A stretch of 52,058 nt of DNA from an uncultured Phycisphaerales bacterium. Its GTDB lineage: Bacteria > Planctomycetota > Phycisphaerae > WQYP01. How positions within the stretch are numbered: the stretch's first letter is position 1; each line of letters begins with the position of its first letter. The notes beneath the pieces were generated by a model. That model worked only from the letters and a program-made list of their open reading frames with translations, was not told the origin of the DNA and searched no databases. The position numbers and the translations under genes are program-made. Below, piece after piece: positions 33,771 through 41,809 of this stretch. The stretch is taken from NCBI GenBank assembly GCA_903868035.1, contig CAIPTQ010000253.1, positions 1-52,058 on the forward strand. The letters are read 5' to 3'.

Positions 33771-33899
33771 TAAGGGCCGGCGAATCAATAACTGTCTCCG
33801 TCAAAGTAGCAGGCACTTTCCAAGTGCCGTCTGCCATGGGCGCAACGGCACACGGAGTGTGCCTGCCACTTTTGACAGTTATTGATTCGCCGGTCCTAA
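33771..33899. mobile_element. 129-bp MITE with 26-bp terminal inverted repeats
   Basis: Left arm 33771-33796 and right arm 33874-33899 are complementary apart from two mismatches; both contain GGCGAATCAATAACTGTC. Nested inside are smaller arms (AGCAGGCAC and its partner GTGCCTGCC) and a CAAGTGCCG hairpin. There is no coding capacity. It sits 10 bp beyond the stop of a small lipoprotein gene. Confidence 0.8.
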
Positions 33900-33909
33900 G
33901 GGGTGCGGG

Positions 33910-34179
33910 TTACTTGCCGCCGGCGCGACCCAATGCGGGAATGTTCAGATGCCCGGGGCCGCCATACGTTCCCCCGAAACCACCAAAACCGCCGAACCCC
34001 GAAGCGGGAATGCCGGCCCCGTTTTGACCCGAGGCCGGAAAGGCGTAAGTGGTCACGTTGGAGGGATCCACCGCCTGACGATGGTATCCGTAGGTGTCGG
34101 CCTCCATCTGAAAGAAGGCGCATCCGGATACGCCACCCAGGGCCAGCATGAAAGCCACCGCGGAAACAAGGCGCATCAT
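33910..34179 (-). CDS. Small lipoprotein of unknown function
   Basis: 89 residues, with AGGAGGAG just upstream of the ATG. 'MMRLVSAVAFMLALGGVSGC' is a lipoprotein signal (Cys20). The mature part is only about 70 residues: 'MEADTYGYHRQAVDP', then a Gly/Phe-rich stretch ('GIPASGFGGFGGFGGTYGG') and 'HLNIPALGRAGGK'. The Gly-rich tail suggests a flexible surface or envelope protein. Nothing identifies a function. Confidence 0.65.
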   Translation of the reverse strand: MMRLVSAVAFMLALGGVSGCAFFQMEADTYGYHRQAVDPSNVTTYAFPASGQNGAGIPASGFGGFGGFGGTYGGPGHLNIPALGRAGGK

Positions 34180-34383
34180 GGCGCTCCTCCTGTTCAGTCA
34201 GGGGAATATGCGTCAACGGCGCGCGGGGCACGACATCATTTATGCCGGAAAAAGATTGGGGCGCCAAAACCCGCGCGTCACATCGAGCATTAGCCATGAA
34301 CACGGGCGGGGTAGGCACATCGGGGATTGGGTGGGCGCTCGTCGGGAACGTTTTGCCGGGCGTTGCCACGCCGGGCTATGGAC

Positions 34384-34977
34384 TTACGATCCCTTGAACC
34401 GCTTGAGCAGGCTCACAATCTCCGCGCTGCCTTCCAGGTGGGCCTTGAGGCTGTGCTCGACATAGGCCCTCAACTCCGGCTCGCGCACCTTCGGCAGGAG
34501 CGTCTGGAGGATGCTGATCTGCCATTCGTAGTCGGCATACATTTGCACGAGGGTGTCCCGCGTGAGGTCCGTGCGGTTGTCGGAGAAAATCACGTTCTTC
34601 TGGCGGGTCTCCATCGCGTCCTGGGCCGCGCCCAGGAGGTCATCGGAGAAACGGAAGGTCAGGTCGATGTCGTGGGCCTTGGCCCAGGCGCGGATTTCCC
34701 GGTCCAGGGTGTCCTGCACGGTGCCCATGTTGCTGTAAAACGCGCGGCACGGCGGGTCCACGCCGGTCCAGGGGAGGGAGACGTAAAAGACCAGTTGCAT
34801 TTTTTGTTCATGCGAACGGGCCAGGCCGGAGAGGACTGCGCGCAGTTCGGTGGGATTAATGTCGGCGAAGGCGGCGGCGCCGGGACCGGGCTGCCGGGGG
34901 ATGGGCGGGCAGCAGCCCACGACGAATAACAGGATATAGGCTCCCAGCAGCGTGGAGAGCCGGAGTGGCTGGGGCAT
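34384..34977 (-). CDS. Lipoprotein with helical DUF4142-like region
   Basis: 197 residues. Signal with lipobox 'LLFVVGC' (Cys22). The mature protein is mostly helical. The C-terminal 60 residues, 'RDTLVQMYADYEWQISILQTLLPK', 'EPELRAYVEHSLKAHLEGSAEIVSLLKRF', resemble the four-helix, ferritin-like DUF4142 fold, but the resemblance is partial. No complete metal-binding motif is obvious. The ribosome site is poor (no clear GGAG). It is divergent from the GT-C-like gene. Confidence 0.6.
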   Translation of the reverse strand: MPQPLRLSTLLGAYILLFVVGCCPPIPRQPGPGAAAFADINPTELRAVLSGLARSHEQKMQLVFYVSLPWTGVDPPCRAFYSNMGTVQDTLDREIRAWAKAHDIDLTFRFSDDLLGAAQDAMETRQKNVIFSDNRTDLTRDTLVQMYADYEWQISILQTLLPKVREPELRAYVEHSLKAHLEGSAEIVSLLKRFKGS

Positions 34978-35163
34978 AGGGCGTCCTCGTGTGACATCGC
35001 CGGCAACTTTGTCCGTGCCGGGTCGTTGGGCATTGTAGTTGGAACTGGACCCTGTTCGCTATGATGGGCGGTTTTGGGGTCCGACTTACACTTGCCGACG
35101 AGGGTGTTGGCATCATTGACCCGCCGACGAGGGCTTCGGCGCCACTTATTTCGCGAAGGAAAC

Positions 35164-37332
35164 ATGACGGCAGTGCTCCCGGAAACCATGCCCGCCCCCC
35201 AGACGCGCCCGACCGGGGGGCGTCGCGTGCCGCGCTGGCGTGCCGTGGAGAAACCCGCCGCGGCGCCGCGGACGCTGTGGGAGCGGCTCCAGCCGCACCT
35301 GTATCACCGCTGGCTGCAACTGCCGCTGGTGCTGGGGATCGGGGCGCTGCTCTTTTACGACCGGTATCTGTTGTGCAAGCAGTATCTCTTCCGCTACACC
35401 GATGAAGACCAGGCGATCATGTGGTATGCCGCCCATGAGCTGCTGAACGGCCGGCTGCATGAGCCGTGCTTCTTCGGGCAGGATTACAACTCGTGCCTGG
35501 AGGGTTATCTGGCCGTGCCGCTGATTGGGATGCACGTGCCGTACAACGTCGCCGTGCCGCTGGTGACGGTGATATTGGGATTGCTGCCGTTCCTGCTCTT
35601 GGCGCTGGTGGCCTGGCGGCGGGGGCATTCGCTGGTGGCGGCGGCGGCGCTGCTAGTGCCGCTGCTCATGCCCGTCCGCTACAGCATTATTACGGGCATC
35701 CCCCGGGGGTTTGTGACGGGCATCGCGCTTTCCATCATCCCGGCGATCCTGCTCCTGCCGCCGGCGCCGCGGCGCATGCGCGGCACGGGCGACGGGCAGG
35801 AGCCGCTGCTCCAGCCGGAGGCCAAACCCCGCTGGCTGACGCGGACGCGGCCGGCCCTGCGCTATTTTTTTGCCGCCGTGACCGCGGTCGTGGCCCTGCA
35901 GATCAATCCCAACTGTTCGATTTTCCTGGTGCCCGTGGCGGTGTACGCCCTGCTGACCACCTGGCGCGAGTGGCGCTTCTGGGTGTGTGGGCTGGCCGGG
36001 CTGATCGCCGCCGCGCCGTATCCGCTCTACGTCTATCAGTTTTATTACCTCCAGCACCCGGATTACGTGGCCTATCTGCGGGGGGTGAATTACGAATGGG
36101 ACTACCGGTATTTCAACACCTTCTTCAACCAGTACATCGCCCCACGCACGGGCGACACCCCCTCGCCGGTGCTGATGGATCTTGTACCCCTGCCCATTTC
36201 CGGCGTGGCCGCCCCGGCGTTTATGGCCCTGGCGTTCGCCGGGGTCGCCGGATTGCTGCTGGTGCGCCGGCGCTCGGCGGCGGTGGCGGCGGCGATCGCC
36301 GGGGCGGCGTTCGTGTTCATCACGTTCGGCTACGACCGCGTGCGGACCTACAACGGCAACAACTCGGCGTCGTTTCCGTATTGCCGGATGTACCTGGCCC
36401 TGCCCGTGGTGTTCGTGTGGCTGCTGTTCCTGGTGAACCACGCGCCGTGGGCGAAGTTCGCCAACACCCCCTTGGCGCGCTGGGTGACGCGCGGGGCCTT
36501 GGCGGGCATGCTGCTGGCCGCCGTCCACGTCTTCAACCTCAAGCAGGACCTGATCGATCCGCACGACGACAACGTCACCGGCATCTCGCCGAATTCCGTG
36601 CTCTACGCCGAGCTGCGCAACTCCGTGGTCTGCGCGCCGATCTCCGTGGACCAGCTCTACGCCATCGGCCGCGAGGTGCAGAAAACCGCCCAGGCCACCA
36701 AGGCGGATCTGCTGATCGTGGGCGGCGGCGGCGACAAATGGCTCGCCTACGCCATCCCCGCGCTCACCTCCCTTGAAACCATCTACCTGGGCCCGCAGAG
36801 TTTTGAACGCCGGACCTGGCGCGTCATCGAGGAAACCCGCATCCCACGCAACAACGTGCTGACCATCAACTACAACCTCGGCGGCTCGCTGGCGGGCGGC
36901 AATACCACGGTGATCGTCGACGGCAACGGCAATCCGATGGACCCCGCGACGCTGACTACCCCCGTGCAGCCCCTGCCCGCCCGCGGCGGAACGGCCGGAC
37001 CGGGCGGCCGCGGGCCAGGCGGCGGAGGACCGGGCGGCGGTGGCGGCCGGGCCGCAGGCGGCGGCGGTTTTGCCGGCGGACTGGGAGGTGGCGGGCCCGG
37101 CGGCGGTCGTGGCGGGGGCCGGGGACGCGGGGGGATATCGGTCGATCCCACGCAGCAGGACGTGCCCCACCTGGTGTTGATACCCTCGATCATGGTGTTC
37201 AATGTGGGCGGCCAGACCCTGTACGCCAACCCCACGCTCCGGGCGGAAATGCCGACCCTGAGGAATGTGGTCACGGCGGCGAATCCCAAGGGAACGCTGC
37301 AGATGGTGCGGCCCAACTGGGGCGGGCGCTGA
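35164..37332 (+). CDS. GT-C-like multi-pass membrane protein with Gly-rich tail
   Basis: 722 residues from the ATG at 35164 (AAGGA upstream). About 12 hydrophobic segments between residues 50 and 480. The first extracytoplasmic loop contains 'FRYTDEDQAIMWYAAHELLNG' and 'FGQDYNSCLEGYLAVPLIG', which has the acidic pair expected of GT-C (PMT/ArnT-like) glycosyltransferases that use polyprenyl-phosphate sugars. The C-terminal region carries a glycine-rich low-complexity tract (about 615-660) with near-continuous GG repeats. Glycosyl transfer to a surface polymer is plausible, but donor and acceptor are unknown. It could also be a non-catalytic relative. Confidence 0.65.
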   Translation: MTAVLPETMPAPQTRPTGGRRVPRWRAVEKPAAAPRTLWERLQPHLYHRWLQLPLVLGIGALLFYDRYLLCKQYLFRYTDEDQAIMWYAAHELLNGRLHEPCFFGQDYNSCLEGYLAVPLIGMHVPYNVAVPLVTVILGLLPFLLLALVAWRRGHSLVAAAALLVPLLMPVRYSIITGIPRGFVTGIALSIIPAILLLPPAPRRMRGTGDGQEPLLQPEAKPRWLTRTRPALRYFFAAVTAVVALQINPNCSIFLVPVAVYALLTTWREWRFWVCGLAGLIAAAPYPLYVYQFYYLQHPDYVAYLRGVNYEWDYRYFNTFFNQYIAPRTGDTPSPVLMDLVPLPISGVAAPAFMALAFAGVAGLLLVRRRSAAVAAAIAGAAFVFITFGYDRVRTYNGNNSASFPYCRMYLALPVVFVWLLFLVNHAPWAKFANTPLARWVTRGALAGMLLAAVHVFNLKQDLIDPHDDNVTGISPNSVLYAELRNSVVCAPISVDQLYAIGREVQKTAQATKADLLIVGGGGDKWLAYAIPALTSLETIYLGPQSFERRTWRVIEETRIPRNNVLTINYNLGGSLAGGNTTVIVDGNGNPMDPATLTTPVQPLPARGGTAGPGGRGPGGGGPGGGGGRAAGGGGFAGGLGGGGPGGGRGGGRGRGGISVDPTQQDVPHLVLIPSIMVFNVGGQTLYANPTLRAEMPTLRNVVTAANPKGTLQMVRPNWGGR

Positions 37333-37371
37333 CCCCCCGCCCGAACCCCGCGGGATTTCCCCCTTACATGT

Positions 37372-37400
37372 CTGTCCGTGGGCCGCAAATGCTGTAGAAT
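37372..37400 (+). promoter_or_regulatory. purM promoter
   Basis: CTGTCC (37372-37377), 17-bp spacer, TAGAAT (37395-37400). The -35 resembles the CTGTCA before rsmH. The leader is about 33 nt and contains a GAGG ribosome site. Confidence 0.5.
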
Positions 37401-37439
37401 CCGCCCCCGGTTGATCGCGTTTTTGCCCGAGGATCATTG

Positions 37440-38498
37440 ATGTCCCTCTCCTACGAACAAGCCGGCGTCTCGATTGACACCGCCGATGCCGCCAAAAAGC
37501 AAATGTCCGCCACCATGGCCACCACGGACCCGCGCATCCTGCACCGCCCCGGCGCCTTCGCCTCGCTCTTCGACGCCTCCTTCCCCGGCATCCGCGAACC
37601 CGTGCTGGTCATGAAGACCGAGGAGCCGGGCTCCAAGCAGAAAATCGCCTTCCAGCATGGCCGGGCCGCCTCCATCGCCCAGGACATGATCCACCACCTG
37701 ATCGACGACATCATCGTCGTCGGGGCACAACCGCTGGCCGTGCAGGACTGCATCGTCTGCGGCAAGCTGCAAAAGGACGTGGTGCTGGAACTGGTCGCGG
37801 CCATCAACGCGGCCTGCCGGGCCAATGACTGCTTCCTCATCGGCGGCGAAACCTCCGAACAGCCCGGCGTCCTCGAAGCCGGCCTGTACATCCTCTCCTC
37901 CTCCATCGTCGGCGTGGTCGAAAAATCCCGCCTCCTCGACGGCCGCCACATCCAGCCCGGCGACACCGTCCTGGCCGTCCCCTCCAACGGCCTGCACACC
38001 AACGGCTACTCCCTCGTCCGCGCCCTGCTGGCCCGGCATCCCGCCCTCCTCCACGAAACCCTCGTCAACGAGCACGGCCTCAGCGAAACCTTCCTCGACG
38101 CCATCCTCAAGCCGCACACCTGCTACCACCAGCCGTTCAAGGGCCTGTTTGCCGACAACGCCGGCGGGGCGCTCCATGGGCTCGCCCACATCACCGGCGG
38201 GGGCATCGCCGGCAATCTGAACCGCATCCTGCCGGGGGATGTGGATGCGGTAGTGGATGCGGGGAAGCTGCGGATTTTGCCGGTGTTCAAGCGGATTCGG
38301 GAATTGGGCAACGTGCCCGAGGCCGACATGCTCAAAACCTTCAACCTGGGCGTCGGCATGACCCTGGTGTGTGCCCCGGCCGCCGTGGATGCCATCACGC
38401 GGCACCTCGCGCAGCACCACCTCGCCGCCTATCCTATCGGCCGCATCATTGCCGGCGGCACTGCGGTTGTGAAATATGAAAATCGCGTCAATTGGTGA
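37440..38498 (+). CDS. purM: Phosphoribosylformylglycinamidine cyclo-ligase PurM
   Basis: 352 residues, the usual length for PurM. It makes 5-aminoimidazole ribonucleotide from FGAM and ATP in de novo purine synthesis, in the cytosol. Seen: 'LVMKTEEPGSKQKIAFQHGR', 'SIAQDMIHHLIDDIIVVGAQPLAVQDC', 'CFLIGGETSEQPGVLEAGLYILSSSIVGVVEK', 'LAVPSNGLHTNGYSLVRALL', 'GALHGLAHITGGGIAGNLNRILP' and 'FNLGVGMTLV', which cover the family's nucleotide and GGGI blocks. The ATG at 37440 is chosen over a TTG one codon earlier. Codons are strongly C-ending. Confidence 0.95.
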   Translation: MSLSYEQAGVSIDTADAAKKQMSATMATTDPRILHRPGAFASLFDASFPGIREPVLVMKTEEPGSKQKIAFQHGRAASIAQDMIHHLIDDIIVVGAQPLAVQDCIVCGKLQKDVVLELVAAINAACRANDCFLIGGETSEQPGVLEAGLYILSSSIVGVVEKSRLLDGRHIQPGDTVLAVPSNGLHTNGYSLVRALLARHPALLHETLVNEHGLSETFLDAILKPHTCYHQPFKGLFADNAGGALHGLAHITGGGIAGNLNRILPGDVDAVVDAGKLRILPVFKRIRELGNVPEADMLKTFNLGVGMTLVCAPAAVDAITRHLAQHHLAAYPIGRIIAGGTAVVKYENRVNW

Positions 38499-38624
38499 TG
38501 GCCGCGCGTTCTAATAATAACTTTGAACGCCGAACCCCGCGCATCCCCGCCCGCGCAGCATCACCGCTCCTGCGAATCGCACTCAAACACGGATGGGATC
38601 ACAAAAAATCGTGCCCAACCCCGA

Positions 38625-38705
38625 TCACTGAATGTGATGGCGTGCCTTCCACTTGCTGTGGCGTTTCTTGGAGCCGATCTTGCGGCGGCGGCGGGGTTTG
38701 GGCAT
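38625..38705 (-). CDS. 26-residue basic protein, AURKAIP1/COX24- or small ribosomal-protein-like
   Basis: A 26-residue product, 'MPKPRRRRKIGSKKRHSKWK' then ARHHIQ, with an AAGGA site 8 nt before the ATG. The Lys/Arg/His-rich pattern resembles the very short C-terminal AURKAIP1/COX24-type proteins found as tiny ribosome components in several bacteria. An in-frame upstream extension exists but does not look like protein. It lies alone between purM and a helical protein. Too short for certainty. Confidence 0.5.
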   Translation of the reverse strand: MPKPRRRRKIGSKKRHSKWKARHHIQ

Positions 38706-38830
38706 TTGGGCAATCCTTGATACGGGGCCTGCATTTCTAAGGCCGCTACTGTACCGGCAGGGCGGGGGTAACGTCAAACGTCCCACCCGACGGACCCCGC
38801 CCCGGCTCACCCCCCACGCCCCAAACCCCG

Positions 38831-38842
38831 TATAATGCCCCC
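38831..38842 (+). promoter_or_regulatory. Leaderless-type promoter, TATAAT 6 nt before ATG
   Basis: A consensus TATAAT (38831-38836) is followed by GCCCCC and the ATG at 38843. Normal initiation about 7 nt past the -10 box would start the mRNA at the A of ATG. No Shine-Dalgarno. Confidence 0.6.
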
Positions 38843-39361
38843 ATGGCCAAAAAATTCTCCACCGCCGACCTCTCCAAAATGACCGACGACAAGGCCCTCG
38901 CCGTCGCCGCCTTCGGCACCTCCGTCGCCGCCTACCGCTACATCGTCCTCTCCGAAAAAGCCCGCGACCCCCGCCTCCGCGAATCCTTCGAACTCATGGC
39001 CCGCCAGGCCCGCCTCCAGCGCGACCGCATCCAGCAACTCCTCCAGCGCCTCGCCCCCTCCGCCGGCTACTACCTCTCCCCGGAGGACAAGCTCGCCGTC
39101 TGCGTCGGCCCGCGCCTCGTCGACGCCCGCGACGACGCCCGCTGCGACGAGGCCCTGCGCCTCGTCATCGCCTCCGAAAAACGCGCCGCCAGCTTCTACG
39201 CCCGCTTCTCCGCCTTCGCCCGCGAACCCGCCGTCACCGCCCTCTTCCCCGAAATGGCCGCCGCCGGCATCGCCCAGGTCCAACGCCTCCGCGCCCTCCT
39301 CAAGGACGCCGGCAAGCACATCGCCGAGGTCTGTCCCGTCTCCCAACTTAAAATGGGCTGA
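38843..39361 (+). CDS. Ferritin-like helical protein of unknown function
   Basis: 172 residues, almost entirely helical: four amphipathic segments around 20-45, 48-68, 95-125 and 128-160. 'AAYRYIVLSEKARDPRLRESFELMARQARLQRDRIQQLL' and 'LRLVIASEKRAASFYARFSAFAREPAV' resemble rubrerythrin/ferritin-like four-helix bundles, but a complete set of Glu/His iron ligands is not obvious. It is predicted cytoplasmic (no signal). No ribosome site; a TATAAT box 6 nt upstream points to a leaderless mRNA. Confidence 0.6.
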   Translation: MAKKFSTADLSKMTDDKALAVAAFGTSVAAYRYIVLSEKARDPRLRESFELMARQARLQRDRIQQLLQRLAPSAGYYLSPEDKLAVCVGPRLVDARDDARCDEALRLVIASEKRAASFYARFSAFAREPAVTALFPEMAAAGIAQVQRLRALLKDAGKHIAEVCPVSQLKMG

Positions 39362-39385
39362 GACACCCGGCATCTCCTACCTCCT

Positions 39386-40165
39386 CTACCCCCGCCAAAA
39401 ATCCCACGCCACCTTCCCGATCAGCGCCAAACACACCAGCACCGTCACCATCCGCACCACCCCTTGGCCCTTCCGCAGCGTGATGTGCGCGCCGAGCAGC
39501 GCCCCGGCCATCTGCCCCGCCGCCATCGGCAGCGCGATGCGCCATAAAATCCACCCTTGGGCCGCAAACAGCGCCATCGCCGCCAGGTTGCTGCAGAAGT
39601 TGACCAGCTTCGCGTTGGCGCTGGCCCGGTCCAGCGGGTCGTGAAATACCAGCGCGTACGCCAGAATCAAAAACGTCCCCGTCCCCGGCCCGAAAAAGCC
39701 GTCATAGGCCGCGATGAAAAACGCAATCGGCACCGCCATCCATCGCCGCCTGCCCGCCAGCGGCGGCCGCGCGTGCGGCACGCGATAAAAAATCATGAAT
39801 AGCGCCACCGCCCCCAGCATCAATAGGATCAGCGGATTCAGCGCCGCCGGCCGCCGCCACGCCAGCACCATCAGCAGCCCCGCGCCCAGACCCGCCCCCA
39901 CCAGCGCCGGTACAAATGACACCGCCGCCCGCCGCGAATCAAACAAGTGCGACCGCGCAAACCGCGCCAGCGCCGTCCCCGAGCCAAACACGCTTTGCCC
40001 CTTGTTCGTCGCCATCGCCAGTTCCGCCGGCAGCCCCACATACAGCAGTGCCGGCAGCGTCAGCAAACCCCCGCCGCCGGCAATCGTGTCAATGGTCCCC
40101 GCCGCCAGGCCAACCAGGCCCAGACCCGCGAGTTCGAGGTTGTTCAGTTCCGGGTATAGTGGCAT
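39386..40165 (-). CDS. TauE/SafE-family sulfite/anion exporter
   Basis: 259 residues from the ATG at 40165. About eight transmembrane segments. The N-terminal family repeat is clear: 'LAAGTIDTIAGGGGLLTLPALLYVGLPAELAMATNKGQSVFGS', with its second copy near 'FFIAAYDGFFGPGTGTFLILAYALVF'. The family exports sulfite, sulfoacetate or related anions across the inner membrane; the substrate here is not known. The track start at 40291 adds a basic stretch overlapping the divergent membrane-protein gene and is unlikely. Confidence 0.88.
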   Translation of the reverse strand: MPLYPELNNLELAGLGLVGLAAGTIDTIAGGGGLLTLPALLYVGLPAELAMATNKGQSVFGSGTALARFARSHLFDSRRAAVSFVPALVGAGLGAGLLMVLAWRRPAALNPLILLMLGAVALFMIFYRVPHARPPLAGRRRWMAVPIAFFIAAYDGFFGPGTGTFLILAYALVFHDPLDRASANAKLVNFCSNLAAMALFAAQGWILWRIALPMAAGQMAGALLGAHITLRKGQGVVRMVTVLVCLALIGKVAWDFWRG

Positions 40166-40277
40166 AGGGTATAGCCGCGCGGGTGATACGTCGAGACGTT
40201 CGGGCACACCGTGGTGTTGCCATCGGCGATCATGCAGGCGTTCGCGCACGCGCCTTCCTCCCATCCACATCCACCGA

Positions 40278-40289
40278 TATACTCCCGGC
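40278..40289 (+). promoter_or_regulatory. Leaderless-type promoter, TATACT 6 nt before ATG
   Basis: TATACT (40278-40283) is followed by CCCGGC and the ATG at 40290, with the same geometry as at 38831 and 40738. No ribosome site. Confidence 0.55.
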
Positions 40290-40700
40290 ATGCCTCCACC
40301 TCCCCCAGATCAGCCCCCCGCCCCCGCTGGCACCTCGGCCCTGCTCCCCGCCATCCTCATGCTCATCGGCGCACTCGCCGGCGGCATCGCCGGCCACTTC
40401 GCCACCGTCTGGCTCTTCCACCAGGGCTACTACGCCATGATCCTCCCCGGTGCCCTCGCCGGCCTCGGCGCCTCCATCGCCCGCTCCCGCTTCCTCAACC
40501 TCCACCTCGCCTGCGCCACCCTTGCCCTTGCCGCCGGCATCCTCACCGAATGGCACCTCCGCCCCTTCCTCGCCGACCCCGGCCTGCCTTACTTCCTCTC
40601 CCATATCACCACCCTCCAGCCCGTCACTCTCCTCATGCTCGCCGCCGGCACCCTCATCGGCTTCTGGATCCCCTTCTCCCGCCGCCGCGCCGCGAAGTGA
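40290..40700 (+). CDS. Small four-helix membrane protein of unknown function
   Basis: 136 residues. A Pro-rich N-terminus (about 1-15) is followed by four hydrophobic segments: 'LLPAILMLIGALAGGIAG', 'GYYAMILPGALAGLGASIA', 'LACATLALAAGILTEW' and 'PVTLLMLAAGTLIGFWIPF'. The tail is basic ('SRRRAAK'). I do not recognise the family. It lies 49 bp upstream of rsmH on the same strand, but rsmH has its own promoter-like sequence, so they may be separate transcripts. Confidence 0.6.
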   Translation: MPPPPPDQPPAPAGTSALLPAILMLIGALAGGIAGHFATVWLFHQGYYAMILPGALAGLGASIARSRFLNLHLACATLALAAGILTEWHLRPFLADPGLPYFLSHITTLQPVTLLMLAAGTLIGFWIPFSRRRAAK

Positions 40701-40714
40701 TCAACGGCTGGTCA

Positions 40715-40749
40715 CTGTCATCACCCCATAATTGTGGTAAATTGCCGCC
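40715..40749 (+). promoter_or_regulatory. rsmH promoter, leaderless type
   Basis: CTGTCA (40715-40720), 17-bp spacer, TAAATT (40738-40743), then GCCGCC and the ATG at 40750. No ribosome site. It would drive the whole division cluster. Confidence 0.55.
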
Positions 40750-41703
40750 ATGCAGGGAATCCCGGAGCATGGTCATGAGGCGGTGATGGTCGAGGAGGTG
40801 ATGCGCGGGCTCGGTTTCGGGGATGCCGCAACCACGCTCGACCGCGCCGGCCTCGTGGTCATGGACTGCACCGTCGGCCGTGGCGGCCATGCCGCACGCA
40901 TCGCCCAGGCCCTGGCGGCACTCGGCGGCGGAATGCTGATCTGCCTGGATGTCGATCCGGAAAATCTCAAGTACGCGCGCCTGCGCCTGGAGCAAACGGT
41001 GGGGCCGGGAACCCAGGCCCTCGGGAAGGTGGAACTGCGGACATTTCACGCGAATTTCGGCGAGGTGCCCGATGTGTTGGCCGCGGTGGGGATAACAAGG
41101 GTGGATGGCTTGCTCGCCGATTTCGGCGTCTCCACCAATCAACTGCTCGAACTCAAACACGGCCTGAGCTTCAACGCCGACCTCCCCCTCGACATGCGCC
41201 TCGACCCCCGCATCAAAAAGAAAGCCTCCGCTTTGCTCGCCGAGCTCGACGAAAAACAACTCGCCGGCATTCTCCAAAACTACGCCCAGGAACGCTTCGC
41301 CTGGCGCATCGCCCGGAAAATTGCTCAGACCCGCGCCACTGAGCCGATATTAACGACCGGTCAACTCGCGCGGCTTGTGCGTTCCGTCGTCCCCGCCAAA
41401 TGGGGCCAGATCGACCCGGCCACGCGAACTTTTCAGGCGCTGCGGATGGCGGTCAACCACGAGCCTGAAGCGATCACCGATTTGCTCGCGGCACTGCCCG
41501 CCGTCATGAACCCCGCGGGGCGCGCCGTGTTCCTGAGTTTCCATTCCGGTGAGGACCGGCAAGTGAAACAAGCCCTACGCAGTTGGGAACAAAACGGCAT
41601 CGCCCAGGCCCTGACTAAAAAGCCGGTGGAACCGACCGAAAGCGAGATGATGCGAAACCCACGATCCCGAAGTGCGAAACTGCGAGCCGTGGTTTTTAAT
41701 TAA
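40750..41703 (+). CDS. rsmH: 16S rRNA (cytosine-1402-N4)-methyltransferase RsmH
   Basis: 317 residues, normal for RsmH (MraW). SAM-binding motif 'MDCTVGRGGHAARIA' (about 38-52), 'LICLDVDPENLKYARLRLEQ', 'VDGLLADFGVSTNQL' and 'GLSFNADLPLDMRLDP', 'ERFAWRIARKIAQTR', 'TRTFQALRMAVNHE', and a C-terminal 'FHSGEDRQVKQALRSW'. It methylates C1402 of 16S rRNA in the ribosome P site. It is the first gene of a division/cell-wall cluster, as in many bacteria, but the usual mraZ gene before it is missing. Confidence 0.95.
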   Translation: MQGIPEHGHEAVMVEEVMRGLGFGDAATTLDRAGLVVMDCTVGRGGHAARIAQALAALGGGMLICLDVDPENLKYARLRLEQTVGPGTQALGKVELRTFHANFGEVPDVLAAVGITRVDGLLADFGVSTNQLLELKHGLSFNADLPLDMRLDPRIKKKASALLAELDEKQLAGILQNYAQERFAWRIARKIAQTRATEPILTTGQLARLVRSVVPAKWGQIDPATRTFQALRMAVNHEPEAITDLLAALPAVMNPAGRAVFLSFHSGEDRQVKQALRSWEQNGIAQALTKKPVEPTESEMMRNPRSRSAKLRAVVFN

Positions 41704-41742
41704 ACAACTCGGAATTAGTCCAAGATGCAAGAAGATAAGCCG

Positions 41743-41757
41743 TTTTTGTCACAAAAA
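41743..41757. promoter_or_regulatory. Perfect 7-1-7 palindrome before the LysM gene
   Basis: TTTTTGTCACAAAAA is a perfect palindrome around one base, in the 106-bp spacer between rsmH and the LysM gene. It may be an operator or a small hairpin. Confidence 0.4.
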
Positions 41758-41809
41758 TAACCAGGAATAACGCGTTTGACGCGCGCTCTTTGAGCCAGGA
41801 GTCTCACGG

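Noticed and set aside
35653..37437. 594-residue minus-strand ORF opposite the GT-C-like gene
   Set aside because: Arg/His/Gln-rich shadow; the plus-strand frame has coherent membrane segments and a ribosome site.
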